Source of the DNA: Bacillus benzoevorans
Lineage (GTDB): Bacteria > Bacillota > Bacilli > Bacillales > Cytobacillaceae
Length of the DNA: 64,000 bases
Assembly (NCBI RefSeq): GCF_014207535.1
Contig: NZ_JACHGK010000017.1
Location: 14,696-78,695 of the forward strand
Direction of reading: 5' to 3'
Part shown: piece by piece, positions 1-8,274 of the stretch
Position numbering within the stretch: position 1 is the stretch's first letter
How the letters are laid out: the number at the start of each line of letters is the position of its first letter
The notes under the pieces: model-generated
Seen by the model: the letters and a program-made list of their open reading frames with translations, nothing else
The model's database searches: none
What the model was told of the DNA's origin: nothing
Program-made: the position numbers and the translations under genes

Positions 1-91
1 GGAGAAGAGTTCCTAAATTAAAGGGCAGAATACTTCAACATGAAATTCGAAGATAATGTTCAAAAATTACTAGGAATAAGGGAGGGATTAT

Positions 92-307
92 GTGGTTTTT
101 GAAATATTAATAGGACAACTTGCGATTGTGATTACCCTTGCTTTTGGGGCGTTGTTAATTGTCCTATACCCCCTAATAAATAGGGAGAATAAATACTTTG
201 CTTGGTTTAGCCTTGTGATGGGAGTTATAGTTTTATTGCTTTTATTGTGGTTCACATTTGGCAATGAGGTTATAAGACATCAGATACTAAAATATGGACT
301 TCAATAA
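92..307 (+). CDS. small two-helix membrane protein, unknown function
   Basis: A 71-residue protein read from a GTG start with a GGGAGG ribosome binding site just upstream. Two hydrophobic segments (about residues 5-27 and 36-56) with a short charged loop (NRENK) between them predict a two-helix integral membrane protein. A competing ATG two bases upstream opens only a 6-codon frame, so the GTG frame is preferred. I do not recognise the family. No operon partner is visible on its left because the window begins there. Confidence 0.55.
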   Translation: MVFEILIGQLAIVITLAFGALLIVLYPLINRENKYFAWFSLVMGVIVLLLLLWFTFGNEVIRHQILKYGLQ

Positions 308-399
308 CTTCTTCTTTAACAAACGGGGACAAATACGGAGGATCATTATTAATCTTATCTTGATTTCAAGTTTTCTGTTATCGGGCGCAAATCCGGAGG

Positions 400-648
400 A
401 TGGATCTGCGTTTTTTTGCGATGAATATTGAAATGATCGTTTTATTTTTGGTATCAATAGCTATAGTATTAAATTCCTTTCTTACTACAGATGCTATAAA
501 TGATATGAATCAAATATTGTTTCTTTTCATTATTATTTTTGTAGTGGCACCACTTATCTTTATCAAACTTAATTTTAAAGTAATAACGCGATTCTTTCCG
601 ATGCCTGACACCGCTATCAAAATAAGCAATTCTTTTCAGATTCTATAA
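400..648 (+). CDS. small membrane protein, unknown function
   Basis: An 82-residue, strongly hydrophobic protein with two predicted helices (about residues 10-27 and 39-57). The first ATG (400) touches a GGAGG motif with no spacer, so the ATG at 421 or a nearby alternative codon may be the real start. The bases before it resemble a stretch about 60 bp upstream (ACGGAGGATCATT against CCGGAGGATGGAT), hinting at a small local duplication. It follows the previous small membrane gene on the same strand. Family not recognised; existence moderately supported. Confidence 0.4.
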   Translation: MDLRFFAMNIEMIVLFLVSIAIVLNSFLTTDAINDMNQILFLFIIIFVVAPLIFIKLNFKVITRFFPMPDTAIKISNSFQIL

Positions 649-653
649 TAAGG

Positions 654-750
654 GGAATGGAGCACAAGCCCCCATTCCCCTTAAAACTTATCCTTCCTCA
701 GCGTGAAGCCAAGCTTCACGCTCCCTCTAAGCACCTGAAATCCCCAAAAG
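654..750 (-). repeat. dispersed two-hairpin 3' element, copy 1
   Basis: On the minus strand this begins directly after the stop codon of the gene ending at 751. It has a GGGATTTCAGGTGCTTA head, a perfect 10-bp hairpin (AGCGTGAAGC, loop TTG, GCTTCACGCT), and a second hairpin with stem AAGGGGAATGG/CCATTCCCCTT. Copy 2 at 1290-1394 is almost identical. Copies 3 (44996-45105) and 4 (47818-47920) are diverged but keep the head and the first hairpin. The position suggests a 3' untranslated element or terminator-like structure. Confidence 0.8.
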
Positions 751-1161
751 TCATATATTAACCCAAAACGAAATGATATTCGCAAGCAAAACAATAGCAA
801 GCAAACCATTAATTTTAATCCTGGACGTTTTTGAATAACAGACAGGTTTTGTTTGTTGCTGCGGATTCTTTATGAGAAGCAGCAAGTGACTGTTTTTCTC
901 CATCCATTCTTTTTCAATTTGATTAAGCGGCGAATGGCTCAGTCTTCTTTTCATTTCCTGATCTATACAGCGCCAGCTTTTTAAAATCGCCATAATCATG
1001 ACGCCATTAAAGCCGCATAAAAGGATATCGATTCTATAGGTGGTGTCATACAGCTCGAGCATTTCTGTAAAGGAGCTTAACAAAGAAACCACAACAGTAC
1101 CAAAAGCCAGTATTACAATAAAAAATAGATTCGTATAATATTTCGCAAGATGATTAGACAT
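751..1161 (-). CDS. membrane protein, unknown function
   Basis: The start is placed at the ATG preceded by AAGGAG at a normal spacing. An ATG 17 codons upstream has no ribosome binding site. The 136-residue product has hydrophobic segments at about 11-30, 45-60 and 113-133, with a charged cytoplasmic-looking stretch between the second and third (CIDQEMKRRLSHSPLN). This suggests three helices with a soluble loop. I do not recognise the family. Two copies of the dispersed two-hairpin repeat flank it; the downstream one starts right at its stop codon. Confidence 0.55.
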   Translation of the reverse strand: MSNHLAKYYTNLFFIVILAFGTVVVSLLSSFTEMLELYDTTYRIDILLCGFNGVMIMAILKSWRCIDQEMKRRLSHSPLNQIEKEWMEKNSHLLLLIKNPQQQTKPVCYSKTSRIKINGLLAIVLLANIISFWVNI

Positions 1162-1289
1162 GGTGAACTCCTTATATGGCAAGAATTGTTCTCTGAATCT
1201 CTTCATCTTCATTATACTTTAGATTTCAGTTCATTTTAGAAAGTAATAAATGGAAGGGAAGGAACAAAACGATTTTCCCTTTATCAGTA

Positions 1290-1394
1290 AAAAGGGGAAT
1301 GGAGCAAAAATCCCCCATTCCCCTTAAAACTCGTCCTTCCTCAGAGTGAAGCCAAGCTTCACGCTCCCTCTAAGCACCTGAAATCCCCAAAAAG
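1290..1394 (-). repeat. dispersed two-hairpin 3' element, copy 2
   Basis: Nearly identical to the element at 654-750, same orientation. On the minus strand it starts one base after the stop of the Cys-rich FeoB partner gene. Both hairpins are present, including the AAGGGGAATGG/CCATTCCCCTT stem. The first stem has one change (GCGTGAAG against CTTCACTC) compared with copy 1. Confidence 0.8.
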
Positions 1395-1395
1395 T

Positions 1396-1566
1396 TTATT
1401 TATGGTCGGCAATACCTGATGTCGAGCAGACGCTAGTCTTTTCAGCGCAACCCTTCTTTAATTCGCATGCGGCACATTTTCCTTGCTTTGATTTATTGAT
1501 AAATTTCCACATGGTCCAGCCGGCATAACCAAAAATCAGGACACCGATAAGAATATTGATGATCAT
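1396..1566 (-). CDS. FeoB-associated Cys-rich membrane protein
   Basis: A 56-residue protein, MIINILIGVLIFGYAGWTMW at the N-terminus (one membrane helix), then a basic turn and a cysteine-rich tail with CAAC, a further Cys at about 40 and one at about 47. This is the usual layout of the short Cys-rich membrane protein encoded beside feoB in many Firmicutes. A GAAGGTG ribosome binding site precedes the ATG. It lies 65 bp downstream of feoB on the same strand and probably belongs to the iron uptake operon. Its exact role is not established for the family; a role with FeoB in Fe(II) transport is inferred from position. Confidence 0.8.
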   Translation of the reverse strand: MIINILIGVLIFGYAGWTMWKFINKSKQGKCAACELKKGCAEKTSVCSTSGIADHK

Positions 1567-1631
1567 TGTTTTCACCTTCTAATTGAAATCGCGCTCCATT
1601 TTTCAAGTGAGAATGAAAATGGAACCGTATA

Positions 1632-3638
1632 TTACATCAATCCTAGCAATTTCCCGCCCTGATAAATAATCAATGACAGGACATAGGCAAGTGCTAAAGC
1701 ATAAACGATGGAAATCGCCGTCCATTTTTTCGAGCGGGTTTCTTTATAAATCGTTGCCACAGTGGCCAAGCACGGGATATACAATAAAATGAACACCATA
1801 AAACTATATGCCGCAAGTGGTGTGAAATATTGACTTAAAAGCTCCTGCAATCCAGCTTCAGTAGGTGCGAAATAAATGATGTTCATCGTTGAGATAATCG
1901 CTTCCTTGGCTAAAAATCCTGTTAAAAGTGCTGCTCCTGCCTGCCAATTTCCAAAACCAATCGGCGCAAGCAGCGGAGCAAATATCCCGCCAATCATCGC
2001 TAGGAAACTATCATCCATGGCAACATTCATTCCATTCGGTCCTGCATAAGATAGGATCCAAATCATAACAGATCCAGCAAAGATAATGGTACCCGCTTTT
2101 CTAACAAAACCTTTGCTCTTATCCCATGTGCTTCTCCATAATGCTTTCACTTGCGGGACACGATAAGGCGGAAGCTCGATAACAAACATCGATGTTTCCC
2201 CTTTTAAAATCGTTTTCGAAAAAACAGAAGCGAGAATAAGTGCCACGACAATTCCGAGGACATATAGGGATAACACGATAAATGCCTTATTAATGGTGAA
2301 AAAAGCACCAACAAAAAGGGCATATACCGGAAGCCTTGCCGAACAAGACATTAATGGAGTCAGCAAAATGGTTAATAGCCGCTCTCTCGGTGTCTCAATC
2401 GTTCTCGCTGCCATAACGCCCGGCACATTGCAGCCAAAACCGATAATCATTGGAATAAATGCTTTCCCGTTAAGCCCGACCTTTTCCATAAGCCGGTCCA
2501 TGACAAACGCAACACGAGCCATATAACCGGAATCCTCAAGGATTGAAATAAAGAGAAAGAGAATAAAAATCTGCGGTACAAAGACAAGTACTCCTCCGAC
2601 ACCGGCGACAATCCCGTCAATCACCAGAGAATGAATAAATTCTGAAGCCCCGGCTGCATTTAGAAGGTTTGTCAGTCCATCTGTAACAGGACCCGTGATC
2701 AGTCCGTCTAATGCGTCTGATAGAGGGGTTCCGAGCCAGTCAAACGTAAGCATAAACATGAAATACATCAACAGCAGGAAAATCGGAATTCCAAGCCAGC
2801 GGTTGGTAACAATTGCGTCTATTTTCTCTGTTAACGGAATGCCTTTGTTTTCATCTCTCTTCGTACTTTCTTTTAGTATTGCGGCTATAGCAGCTTGTCT
2901 CTGTTTGTAAATAAACTGGGCGATTGTTTTCGCATTACTGTTTGCTAATGCCTTTTCGGTTGTTTGCTGAATGAGGGAATCTAAGTTAGATTCAGCGATA
3001 AAGGTAGTTAAATAGTCTTTGACATATTCATTCCCTTCCAGCAGTTGAATCGTCAGCCATCTAGTTGAATGGGCTGAGTGGTTCTGAAGCAATGCTTCTA
3101 ATGCTAGGATGGCTTCATCTATTTCTTTGCCGTAATCTACTAGATTGCTGGAGAATGAACCATCAAAGTGTGTCGTAACCTGCTCTTCCAATTCTCTGCA
3201 GCCTTTACCGCTTCTTGCCACTACAGGTGTTACCGGAACACCAAGCATTTCACCTAGTTTTTCAACGTTAACAAGTATGCCGCGATTTTTGGCTACATCC
3301 ATCATATTTAAGCCAATGACGATTGGTTTGCCAAACTCCAGCAGCTGAATGGTTAATTGTAAATTCCGTTCTAACTGAGAAGCATCGACAATATTTAAGA
3401 TTCGATCGAAGGGATCGTGCAATAGAAATTTTGTTACTACGCCTTCGTCTTCAGAAAGGGGGCTTAGTGAATAAATTCCTGGTAAATCTATAAGTTTAGA
3501 TTCATTTGATTTGAAAACCCCGACTTTTTTTTCAACGGTTACACCGCTCCAGTTTCCCACATAATCATAGGAGCCTGTCAGGTTATTAAACATCGAAGTT
3601 TTTCCCGTATTTGGATTACCTAAAAGTGCGATTTCCAT
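1632..3638 (-). CDS. feoB: ferrous iron transporter FeoB
   Basis: 668 residues, normal length for FeoB. The N-terminal GTPase domain shows the P-loop GNPNTGKTS at residues 7-15, DLPG near 52 and NMMD near 111 (G1, G3 and G4 motifs). A helical spacer follows, then a membrane domain from about 280 with gate-type repeats, including the conserved Cys-containing GFGCNVPG and MSCSARLPVY. It imports Fe(II) across the cytoplasmic membrane, with GTP hydrolysis regulating transport. The start overlaps the feoA stop by one base, so the two genes are translationally coupled. Control by Fur is likely from the box upstream of feoA. Confidence 0.97.
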   Translation of the reverse strand: MEIALLGNPNTGKTSMFNNLTGSYDYVGNWSGVTVEKKVGVFKSNESKLIDLPGIYSLSPLSEDEGVVTKFLLHDPFDRILNIVDASQLERNLQLTIQLLEFGKPIVIGLNMMDVAKNRGILVNVEKLGEMLGVPVTPVVARSGKGCRELEEQVTTHFDGSFSSNLVDYGKEIDEAILALEALLQNHSAHSTRWLTIQLLEGNEYVKDYLTTFIAESNLDSLIQQTTEKALANSNAKTIAQFIYKQRQAAIAAILKESTKRDENKGIPLTEKIDAIVTNRWLGIPIFLLLMYFMFMLTFDWLGTPLSDALDGLITGPVTDGLTNLLNAAGASEFIHSLVIDGIVAGVGGVLVFVPQIFILFLFISILEDSGYMARVAFVMDRLMEKVGLNGKAFIPMIIGFGCNVPGVMAARTIETPRERLLTILLTPLMSCSARLPVYALFVGAFFTINKAFIVLSLYVLGIVVALILASVFSKTILKGETSMFVIELPPYRVPQVKALWRSTWDKSKGFVRKAGTIIFAGSVMIWILSYAGPNGMNVAMDDSFLAMIGGIFAPLLAPIGFGNWQAGAALLTGFLAKEAIISTMNIIYFAPTEAGLQELLSQYFTPLAAYSFMVFILLYIPCLATVATIYKETRSKKWTAISIVYALALAYVLSLIIYQGGKLLGLM

Positions 3639-3862
3639 TATATTGCTACCACCTTTATTGACAATGCTTCTTTACGGCGAATCGCCACACATTGTCCACG
3701 GGATTCCAACATCAAAGGTCCGCCAAAAGGCATTTTGTGTTTGATGCATATTTCCGACCCTTCTGTAATTCCGAGGTCAAGCAAACGGCGGCGAACCAAT
3801 TGATCGATACCGGCAGTATCTATAATTCTAGCCTTTTGACCTACTTCTAATTGTACCATCAT
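3638..3862 (-). CDS. feoA: ferrous iron transport protein FeoA
   Basis: A 74-residue SH3-like FeoA protein (MMVQLEVGQKARIIDTAGID..., then LLDLGITEGSEI and a terminal beta region), the usual small cytosolic partner of FeoB. It is the first gene of the feo operon, and its stop overlaps the feoB start. Translation may begin at either of two adjacent ATGs behind an AGAGGGTG site. A Fur-like palindrome lies about 50 bp upstream. Confidence 0.95.
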   Translation of the reverse strand: MMVQLEVGQKARIIDTAGIDQLVRRRLLDLGITEGSEICIKHKMPFGGPLMLESRGQCVAIRRKEALSIKVVAI

Positions 3863-3910
3863 ACATGCACCCTCTTATATTTCACTGTGATCGTCTCTAA
3901 TATTTTAATT

Positions 3911-3923
3911 GAGAATGATTCTC
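3911..3923. promoter_or_regulatory. Fur-like box upstream of feoAB
   Basis: GAGAATGATTCTC is a perfect 6-1-6 palindrome inside ATTGAGAATGATTCTCTTT. It resembles the core of the Bacillus Fur box (TGATAATNATTATCA). Its place just upstream of feoA fits repression of Fe(II) uptake when iron is plentiful. Seen: the palindrome. Inferred: Fur binding. Confidence 0.7.
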
Positions 3924-4059
3924 TTTTATTTATTTATATCATCAATGAAGGTGTTTGACAATGATATATTTCACACATGTAAAAAAACACTGCTTTTTTC
4001 ATAGGTGCTGCTAAACTTGTAGAATAAAGTCACTTTTTTAGTATTAATGACAAAAAAAT

Positions 4060-4141
4060 ATGACACTGTGTCATAAAGGAAGTGGACAAATGACACAGTG
4101 TCATATAATATAAAAGTATGAGTTAAGTGACACAGTGTCAC
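4060..4141. promoter_or_regulatory. triple TetR-type operator and promoter
   Basis: Three 15-bp palindromes of the form TGACAC-N-GTGTCA sit at 4060-4074, 4090-4104 and 4127-4141. A likely sigma-A promoter uses TGGACA (4083-4088) and TATAAT (4104-4109) with a 15-bp spacer, so the middle operator fills the spacer while the others lie upstream and downstream. Such an arrangement would let the TetR-family protein encoded at 4710 shut off its own operon. The matching of this regulator to these sites is inferred. Confidence 0.75.
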
Positions 4142-4228
4142 TAACTAATAAATCTGGAGGACAGCAATCCTTCTAATGAAATAAAAGGGAATAATAACGA
4201 AATAGAATGTTGAATAATAGAAAAGCGG

Positions 4229-4639
4229 GTGCGCGTTATGTACGAAATCCAAATGACTTCAACTGAAAATCAGTCATCAAGCAAGCCATTTCAAACGACC
4301 ATAAAAATAACAGCAGATAATCGTCATATCGAAGAACAAATCAGTCAGATCCTTCTTCAGGAAGAATACTTCCTGCATACATATTTAAATCCAGTCTTCT
4401 GGATTTTAAATTTTTCACCGATGTTTGTGTATATCAGTCAATATCAATCTGAAATGGAAGCAAGCAATCAATTGTTAAAAATGAATGAGGAAATGTTGTT
4501 CCAATTTAAAAGAAAATCCCACTGTAAATATTTTGAAAGTGTGATTATTGCAGTATTAACAAAATTTATGGATAAGAAATTAGCTGAATCCAATAAAGAA
4601 AAGCTCTCTTTTCCAACAAAAGAACTTATTTCGCATTAA
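4229..4639 (+). CDS. hypothetical protein, first gene of TetR-controlled operon
   Basis: A 136-residue protein starting at GTG (4229) or ATG (4238); the ribosome binding site is weak. The sequence is mixed and polar at the start (many Ser, Thr, Gln), with a hydrophobic-aromatic stretch at about 50-70 (YLNPVFWILNFSPMFVYISQY). The C-terminus is Lys-rich. I do not recognise a family and see no signal peptide. It lies directly behind the triple operator and 70 bp ahead of the TetR gene, so it is probably a target, and perhaps an effector, of that regulator. Confidence 0.55.
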   Translation: MRVMYEIQMTSTENQSSSKPFQTTIKITADNRHIEEQISQILLQEEYFLHTYLNPVFWILNFSPMFVYISQYQSEMEASNQLLKMNEEMLFQFKRKSHCKYFESVIIAVLTKFMDKKLAESNKEKLSFPTKELISH

Positions 4640-4709
4640 CAGACGAGATGATAAAAGGATGCTATTGGAGCATTAGTGGAACCATCATGAGAAGCTTGGA
4701 GGAAGACCA

Positions 4710-5330
4710 TTGCCGAAGCAAACATTTTTTAATCTGCCGGAACAGAAACGAAAAATATTAATGGAAGCAGCGGAAAAGGAATTTACAAGAGTGCCAATAT
4801 TTGAAGCTTCTATTGCCAATATCATTAAGATGGCCAATATACCAAGAGGAAGCTTTTATCAATACTTTGCAGACAAAGAGGATTTGTACTTTTATTTATT
4901 AGATGAAAAATTAAAAGAGGGCAGAGAGGATTTTATTGTTTTGTTAAAGAAACATAAAGGGGATATCATCGATGCCTTGACGGAAATGTACAATCGTTTT
5001 CTCGTGAAACTGCCGGACGAAGAAGAGCATAATTTTTTAAAAAATGCCTTTTTATATGCTACTCATAAGGTCGAACACTCCCTGATGGATTTTTTTGATT
5101 TTACCTTGAATAATGAGCGTTTCAAAGAAATTACGGGATTAATTGATAAGCAGCGTTTTACTATTGAAGAAGACAAAGATTTGTACCATATCCTGCAAAT
5201 TGTTACGGCTGTGGCATTTCGTAATTTTATCGAAAAGATATCGAAAAAGATGTCCGATGAAGAAGCGATGAAGCATTTTACATTCGAGATTGATTTAATA
5301 AAGTATGGAATTTACAAACGAGACCAGTAA
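4710..5330 (+). CDS. TetR/AcrR family transcriptional regulator
   Basis: 206 residues from a TTG start with GGAGGA upstream. The N-terminus has the TetR helix-turn-helix layout: KRKILMEAAEKEF, then IANIIKMANIPRGSFYQYFADKEDLYFYLL with the classic G-S-F-Y-x-Y-F-x-x-K-E-D signature. The remaining 150 residues form a helical ligand-binding domain of unknown specificity. It should act as a dimer on the TGACAC-N-GTGTCA sites upstream, giving autoregulation. It sits between an unknown gene and a Spx-like gene. Confidence 0.9.
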   Translation: MPKQTFFNLPEQKRKILMEAAEKEFTRVPIFEASIANIIKMANIPRGSFYQYFADKEDLYFYLLDEKLKEGREDFIVLLKKHKGDIIDALTEMYNRFLVKLPDEEEHNFLKNAFLYATHKVEHSLMDFFDFTLNNERFKEITGLIDKQRFTIEEDKDLYHILQIVTAVAFRNFIEKISKKMSDEEAMKHFTFEIDLIKYGIYKRDQ

Positions 5331-5361
5331 TTTTTAGGAAAAAAACAGAGGAGAATGCCTG

Positions 5362-5778
5362 ATGACAGTTACAATATACGGACAAGAGTGTCAGTCAACT
5401 AAGAAAGCTAGACAGTGGTTCAAAAAGAATGAGATTCCCTTTGTAGAACGAAATATTCTTAAAGAACCTCTGACAGTGAGGGAACTGCAAGGGATTCTGC
5501 AGATAACCGTAGACGGGACAGATGGAATTATTGCAGAGAAATCAAATGCGTATAAAGAATTAAATTTAAGTATCGATTTAGATGAACTCTCATTACAGGA
5601 ACTGCTTGAGTTAATTCATGAGGAGCCAAGATTGCTTAGAAGCCCAATAATTACAGATGGCAGGAAACTTCAGGCCGGGTATAATAAAGAGGAAATTAGT
5701 CAGTTTTTACCTCGAGAAATTCGCAAAACACAGTGGCTTAATTGGAGAATTAATCAACTAAAACTTGCTGAAAGTTAA
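5362..5778 (+). CDS. Spx/ArsC-like thioredoxin-fold regulator, CxxS type
   Basis: 138 residues of the ArsC/Spx family: MTVTIYGQECQSTKKARQWF at the N-terminus, NILKEPLTVRELQGIL, and RSPIITDGRKLQAGYNKEEI near the end. Spx proteins bind the RNA polymerase alpha C-terminal domain and redirect transcription under thiol stress. Here the redox motif is CQST (C10, S13), so an intramolecular disulfide switch of the Spx CxxC type cannot form. It is the last gene of the TetR operon, 31 bp after the regulator, and is followed by a strong terminator. Whether it acts on RNA polymerase or as a reductase is not decided by sequence. Confidence 0.85.
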   Translation: MTVTIYGQECQSTKKARQWFKKNEIPFVERNILKEPLTVRELQGILQITVDGTDGIIAEKSNAYKELNLSIDLDELSLQELLELIHEEPRLLRSPIITDGRKLQAGYNKEEISQFLPREIRKTQWLNWRINQLKLAES

Positions 5779-5794
5779 TTTATGTAATCATTTT

Positions 5795-5827
5795 GCCGCA
5801 GCTGTTCAACGCTGCGGCTATTTTTAT
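5795..5827 (+). terminator. Rho-independent terminator
   Basis: GCCGCAGC (5795-5802), an 8-base loop, GCTGCGGC (5811-5818), then TATTTTTAT. It ends the TetR/Spx-like operon. Confidence 0.9.
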
Positions 5828-6071
5828 GTTCTATAATGGTATGTTCCTCCTATTCCTATAAACCTCAAATATGTAATATTATGGTAATTGGTAAGGAAAT
5901 AGATATAAAATTATTTGATATTTTTGAATTGTTTGAGTTTAATTAAAAATTTGGTAATATAATATTGTTTTATAAAATAAACCAAAAATTTGATTAAATA
6001 GACTCGCATGATACGAGGCAGGAGAAGGATTAGTAGTTCCTTTGTCTAGTGAGAATATAGGAGGACCATTG

Positions 6072-6524
6072 GTGAGGAAAGTATTGCTTGTGTTCATGTT
6101 ACTGTTTCTGAGTGCCTGCGGCGTTGAAACATCACAGAAACTAAAAGGGGAGTATAAGATAGAATTTCACACAGAAATTACCAATACGAAAAAAATTAAG
6201 GCCACACTTAGCAGTATTGAAAATAAATACGATGAAGTCATGGGTGAATATAAGGTAGTCACATTTAATGTGGAGAATAGAAGCGATCAAGCCATTGAGG
6301 TTCAAGCTCTTAATATCTTCGCCGATGGAAAGAGAATTAACCAAGGCTCAGCCAGCATGAGTCAAGAAATAAAACCTGGCAAAAAAGAAGAATGTATTTT
6401 AACACTGCAAAGCTATGCAAGCAGTGAATTGCCTCCTATTGAAGAAAAGATAGAATTGGAACTGCATATTTTTTCATGGAGTCATGATTTTTCCGAAGAC
6501 TATGATGTAGAGATTAAATTATAA
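6072..6524 (+). CDS. small lipoprotein, DUF4352/DUF5067-like
   Basis: The start is set at GTG 6072, seven bases after AGGAGG. The frame is open from 6042 but has no site there. The N-terminus has a short basic region, a hydrophobic core and a lipobox LSAC followed by GVETS, so the mature protein should be lipid-anchored on the outer face of the membrane. The rest is a beta-rich domain with the pattern VVTFNVENRSDQAIEVQ, like immunoglobulin-fold DUF4352/DUF5067 proteins. Upstream (5946-5993) is very AT-rich, with AAATTTGGT and ACCAAAAATTT as inverted arms. Function unknown. Confidence 0.7.
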   Translation: MRKVLLVFMLLFLSACGVETSQKLKGEYKIEFHTEITNTKKIKATLSSIENKYDEVMGEYKVVTFNVENRSDQAIEVQALNIFADGKRINQGSASMSQEIKPGKKEECILTLQSYASSELPPIEEKIELELHIFSWSHDFSEDYDVEIKL

Positions 6525-6697
6525 TATTTATTGAGCGGCAAATGGAGAATGATTAAACATAAAACAGTAATAGAATTTAATAATGTTCCAGAAAAGCCGT
6601 TATGGATTCAGCAGAGAAATCCTGACATAAAATGCAGCAAAACCGGCAAGTAACCGTGCTTTGTATTTTAAACCAACAAAGTAAAGGAGGGATCTGT

Positions 6698-7876
6698 TTG
6701 TTAACTCAGTTCCTTCAGGATCAGTCTATTCAGAATCGGCCTTTAAAGTTGATTTATCAATATATTTATCAGAAAGGATTGGCCTCTCGGTCTGATATTA
6801 TGAATGAAGTGAACTTGAACCGCGGGAAGGTTGCACGTTCGTTAAAGGAACTTTTGGATGAACATTATATTCTGGAAATTGGGCATGGTGATTCTGAAGG
6901 CGGAAGACCTCCGGCACTTTATCAGATAAATCCTGTGAGCAGTTATATCATAGGAATCCAGATTATGAGGTATACGACAAAAGTATTTTTATTCGATCTA
7001 TTATTAAAACCAATCAGTGAGACAAGCATCGTCATGACCTTAAAGCATTCACCGGAGATGGTGATCGAAGAGATTAAGAAGACGATTCGAAGCTATATGA
7101 CATTACACCATTTTACGATCGAACAACTGCTTGGAATAGGAATCGGGGCAATTGGACCATTAGATCCTAAGAAAGGAATCATTTTACATAGTGAGCCGTT
7201 TTTAGCCTATGTTTGGGAAAATATACTGATAGTGGATGAGATTCAAAGTGAATTTCCCGTACTGACAAAGCTGGATAATGCCGCCAATACGATTGTACTA
7301 GGGGAATGCAAACAATATCCGGGTTATAAAAACATTCTAAATGTGACAGTTGGGTGGACGATTGGATGCGGGGCCATCCTCGATAATAAATTACTTCAGG
7401 TTGACAGCGGTGATATTAGTGGTTATGGCCACATTGTGATTCATTTGGATGGAAAAACATGCTTTTGCGGGAAAAAAGGCTGTTTGACTGGGTACTCATC
7501 CCTCTATGCAATTCTAGACAGAATAAAAGATTGTTCTCCGGCATTTTATCACGACAAATTAGAAAATCGGGACCCTATGGAACAAATTCAAACCATTATA
7601 GCTTCTAAAGATCCTGAATCACATAAAGCGATTCTAGATTCCTCCAAATATATCGGGGCAGCTGTTGCAAATTTGGTCACTGTTTTTCACTCGGAATTGG
7701 TTTTGGTCAATGGTCCATTGATTGATCAATATCCGGGTTATTTTGAAGAAATTATGGGTCATGTATCATTAAATGTAAATGACCCGAAAACGATTCAATT
7801 TAGCCGAGGGAATTTCCATAAAGGTGTCGGTGTAGCAGGTGCCGCGATGCAAATATTAAATCATTATTTCGAATGA
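6698..7876 (+). CDS. ROK family transcriptional regulator
   Basis: The start is placed at TTG 6698 behind AAAGGAGGG, giving about 392 residues. An N-terminal winged helix (about 15-75: ASRSDIMNEVNLNRGKVARSLKEL) is followed by a ROK sugar-kinase-like domain with GIGIGAIGPLDP, an N-terminal ATPase-type fold, and the zinc motif CFCGKKGCLTG. This is the build of XylR/NagC-type repressors, which release DNA on binding a sugar. It lies 400 bp upstream of an exported sulfatase on the same strand, so control of sulfated glycan use is plausible but unproven. A terminator follows it. Confidence 0.9.
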   Translation: MLTQFLQDQSIQNRPLKLIYQYIYQKGLASRSDIMNEVNLNRGKVARSLKELLDEHYILEIGHGDSEGGRPPALYQINPVSSYIIGIQIMRYTTKVFLFDLLLKPISETSIVMTLKHSPEMVIEEIKKTIRSYMTLHHFTIEQLLGIGIGAIGPLDPKKGIILHSEPFLAYVWENILIVDEIQSEFPVLTKLDNAANTIVLGECKQYPGYKNILNVTVGWTIGCGAILDNKLLQVDSGDISGYGHIVIHLDGKTCFCGKKGCLTGYSSLYAILDRIKDCSPAFYHDKLENRDPMEQIQTIIASKDPESHKAILDSSKYIGAAVANLVTVFHSELVLVNGPLIDQYPGYFEEIMGHVSLNVNDPKTIQFSRGNFHKGVGVAGAAMQILNHYFE

Positions 7877-7921
7877 ACGATCATTTCAATATTGCAGCTG
7901 TTTCAGCAGGTATGAATGAGA

Positions 7922-7955
7922 AGTCCCCTATCATAAATAGTAGGGGACTTTTTTG
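7922..7955 (+). terminator. Rho-independent terminator after ROK gene
   Basis: AGTCCCCTA, a loop of about ten bases, TAGGGGACT, then TTTTTT. It separates the ROK regulator from the sulfatase gene. Confidence 0.9.
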
Positions 7956-8274
7956 GGTTTGGGAATATTCCTATATAACGAAATCTTTTTATTAATTCAT
8001 AAACTATCAACAGATGCTTCAGTGCCTCACGCTCTTTTATAGGCTGATTTCTTTATAAAATGGTGAAAATCTACAGAGAAGCCTTAATTTATATTTATTT
8101 CCATTCCAATAAATTTAATATTGACAATTTTCTAAAAATTTAATACCTTATTAGTAGTACTTATGCACAAATTGTGCAAAAGTTCTAATGTTATATGGAC
8201 ATTCAATGTAGAGGGAGAATTTTCCAAACTTTATCGTTACCCAGCTCTAAATTCAAAAAGAGGAGATGTGAAAC
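7956..8274 (+). promoter_or_regulatory. sulfatase upstream region with candidate promoter
   Basis: No convincing gene. It contains TTGACA at 8121-8126 with a weak -10 about 17 bases on (8144-8149), and two direct copies of AAATTTAATA (8111-8120 and 8136-8145) bracketing the -35. These could be operator half-sites for the ROK regulator, but that is a guess. A GAGGAG site lies just before the TTG start at 8275. Confidence 0.35.

Noticed and set aside
1592..1622. Hairpin TCCATTTT/AAAATGGA with an internal Fur-like GAGAATGA
   Set aside because: A single half-site and a 12-base loop are too weak to call a second Fur box or terminator.
5946..5993. AAATTTGGT/ACCAAAAATTT arms before the lipoprotein gene as a ROK operator
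   Set aside because: Long spacer in very AT-rich DNA. No matching site was found at the sulfatase promoter.
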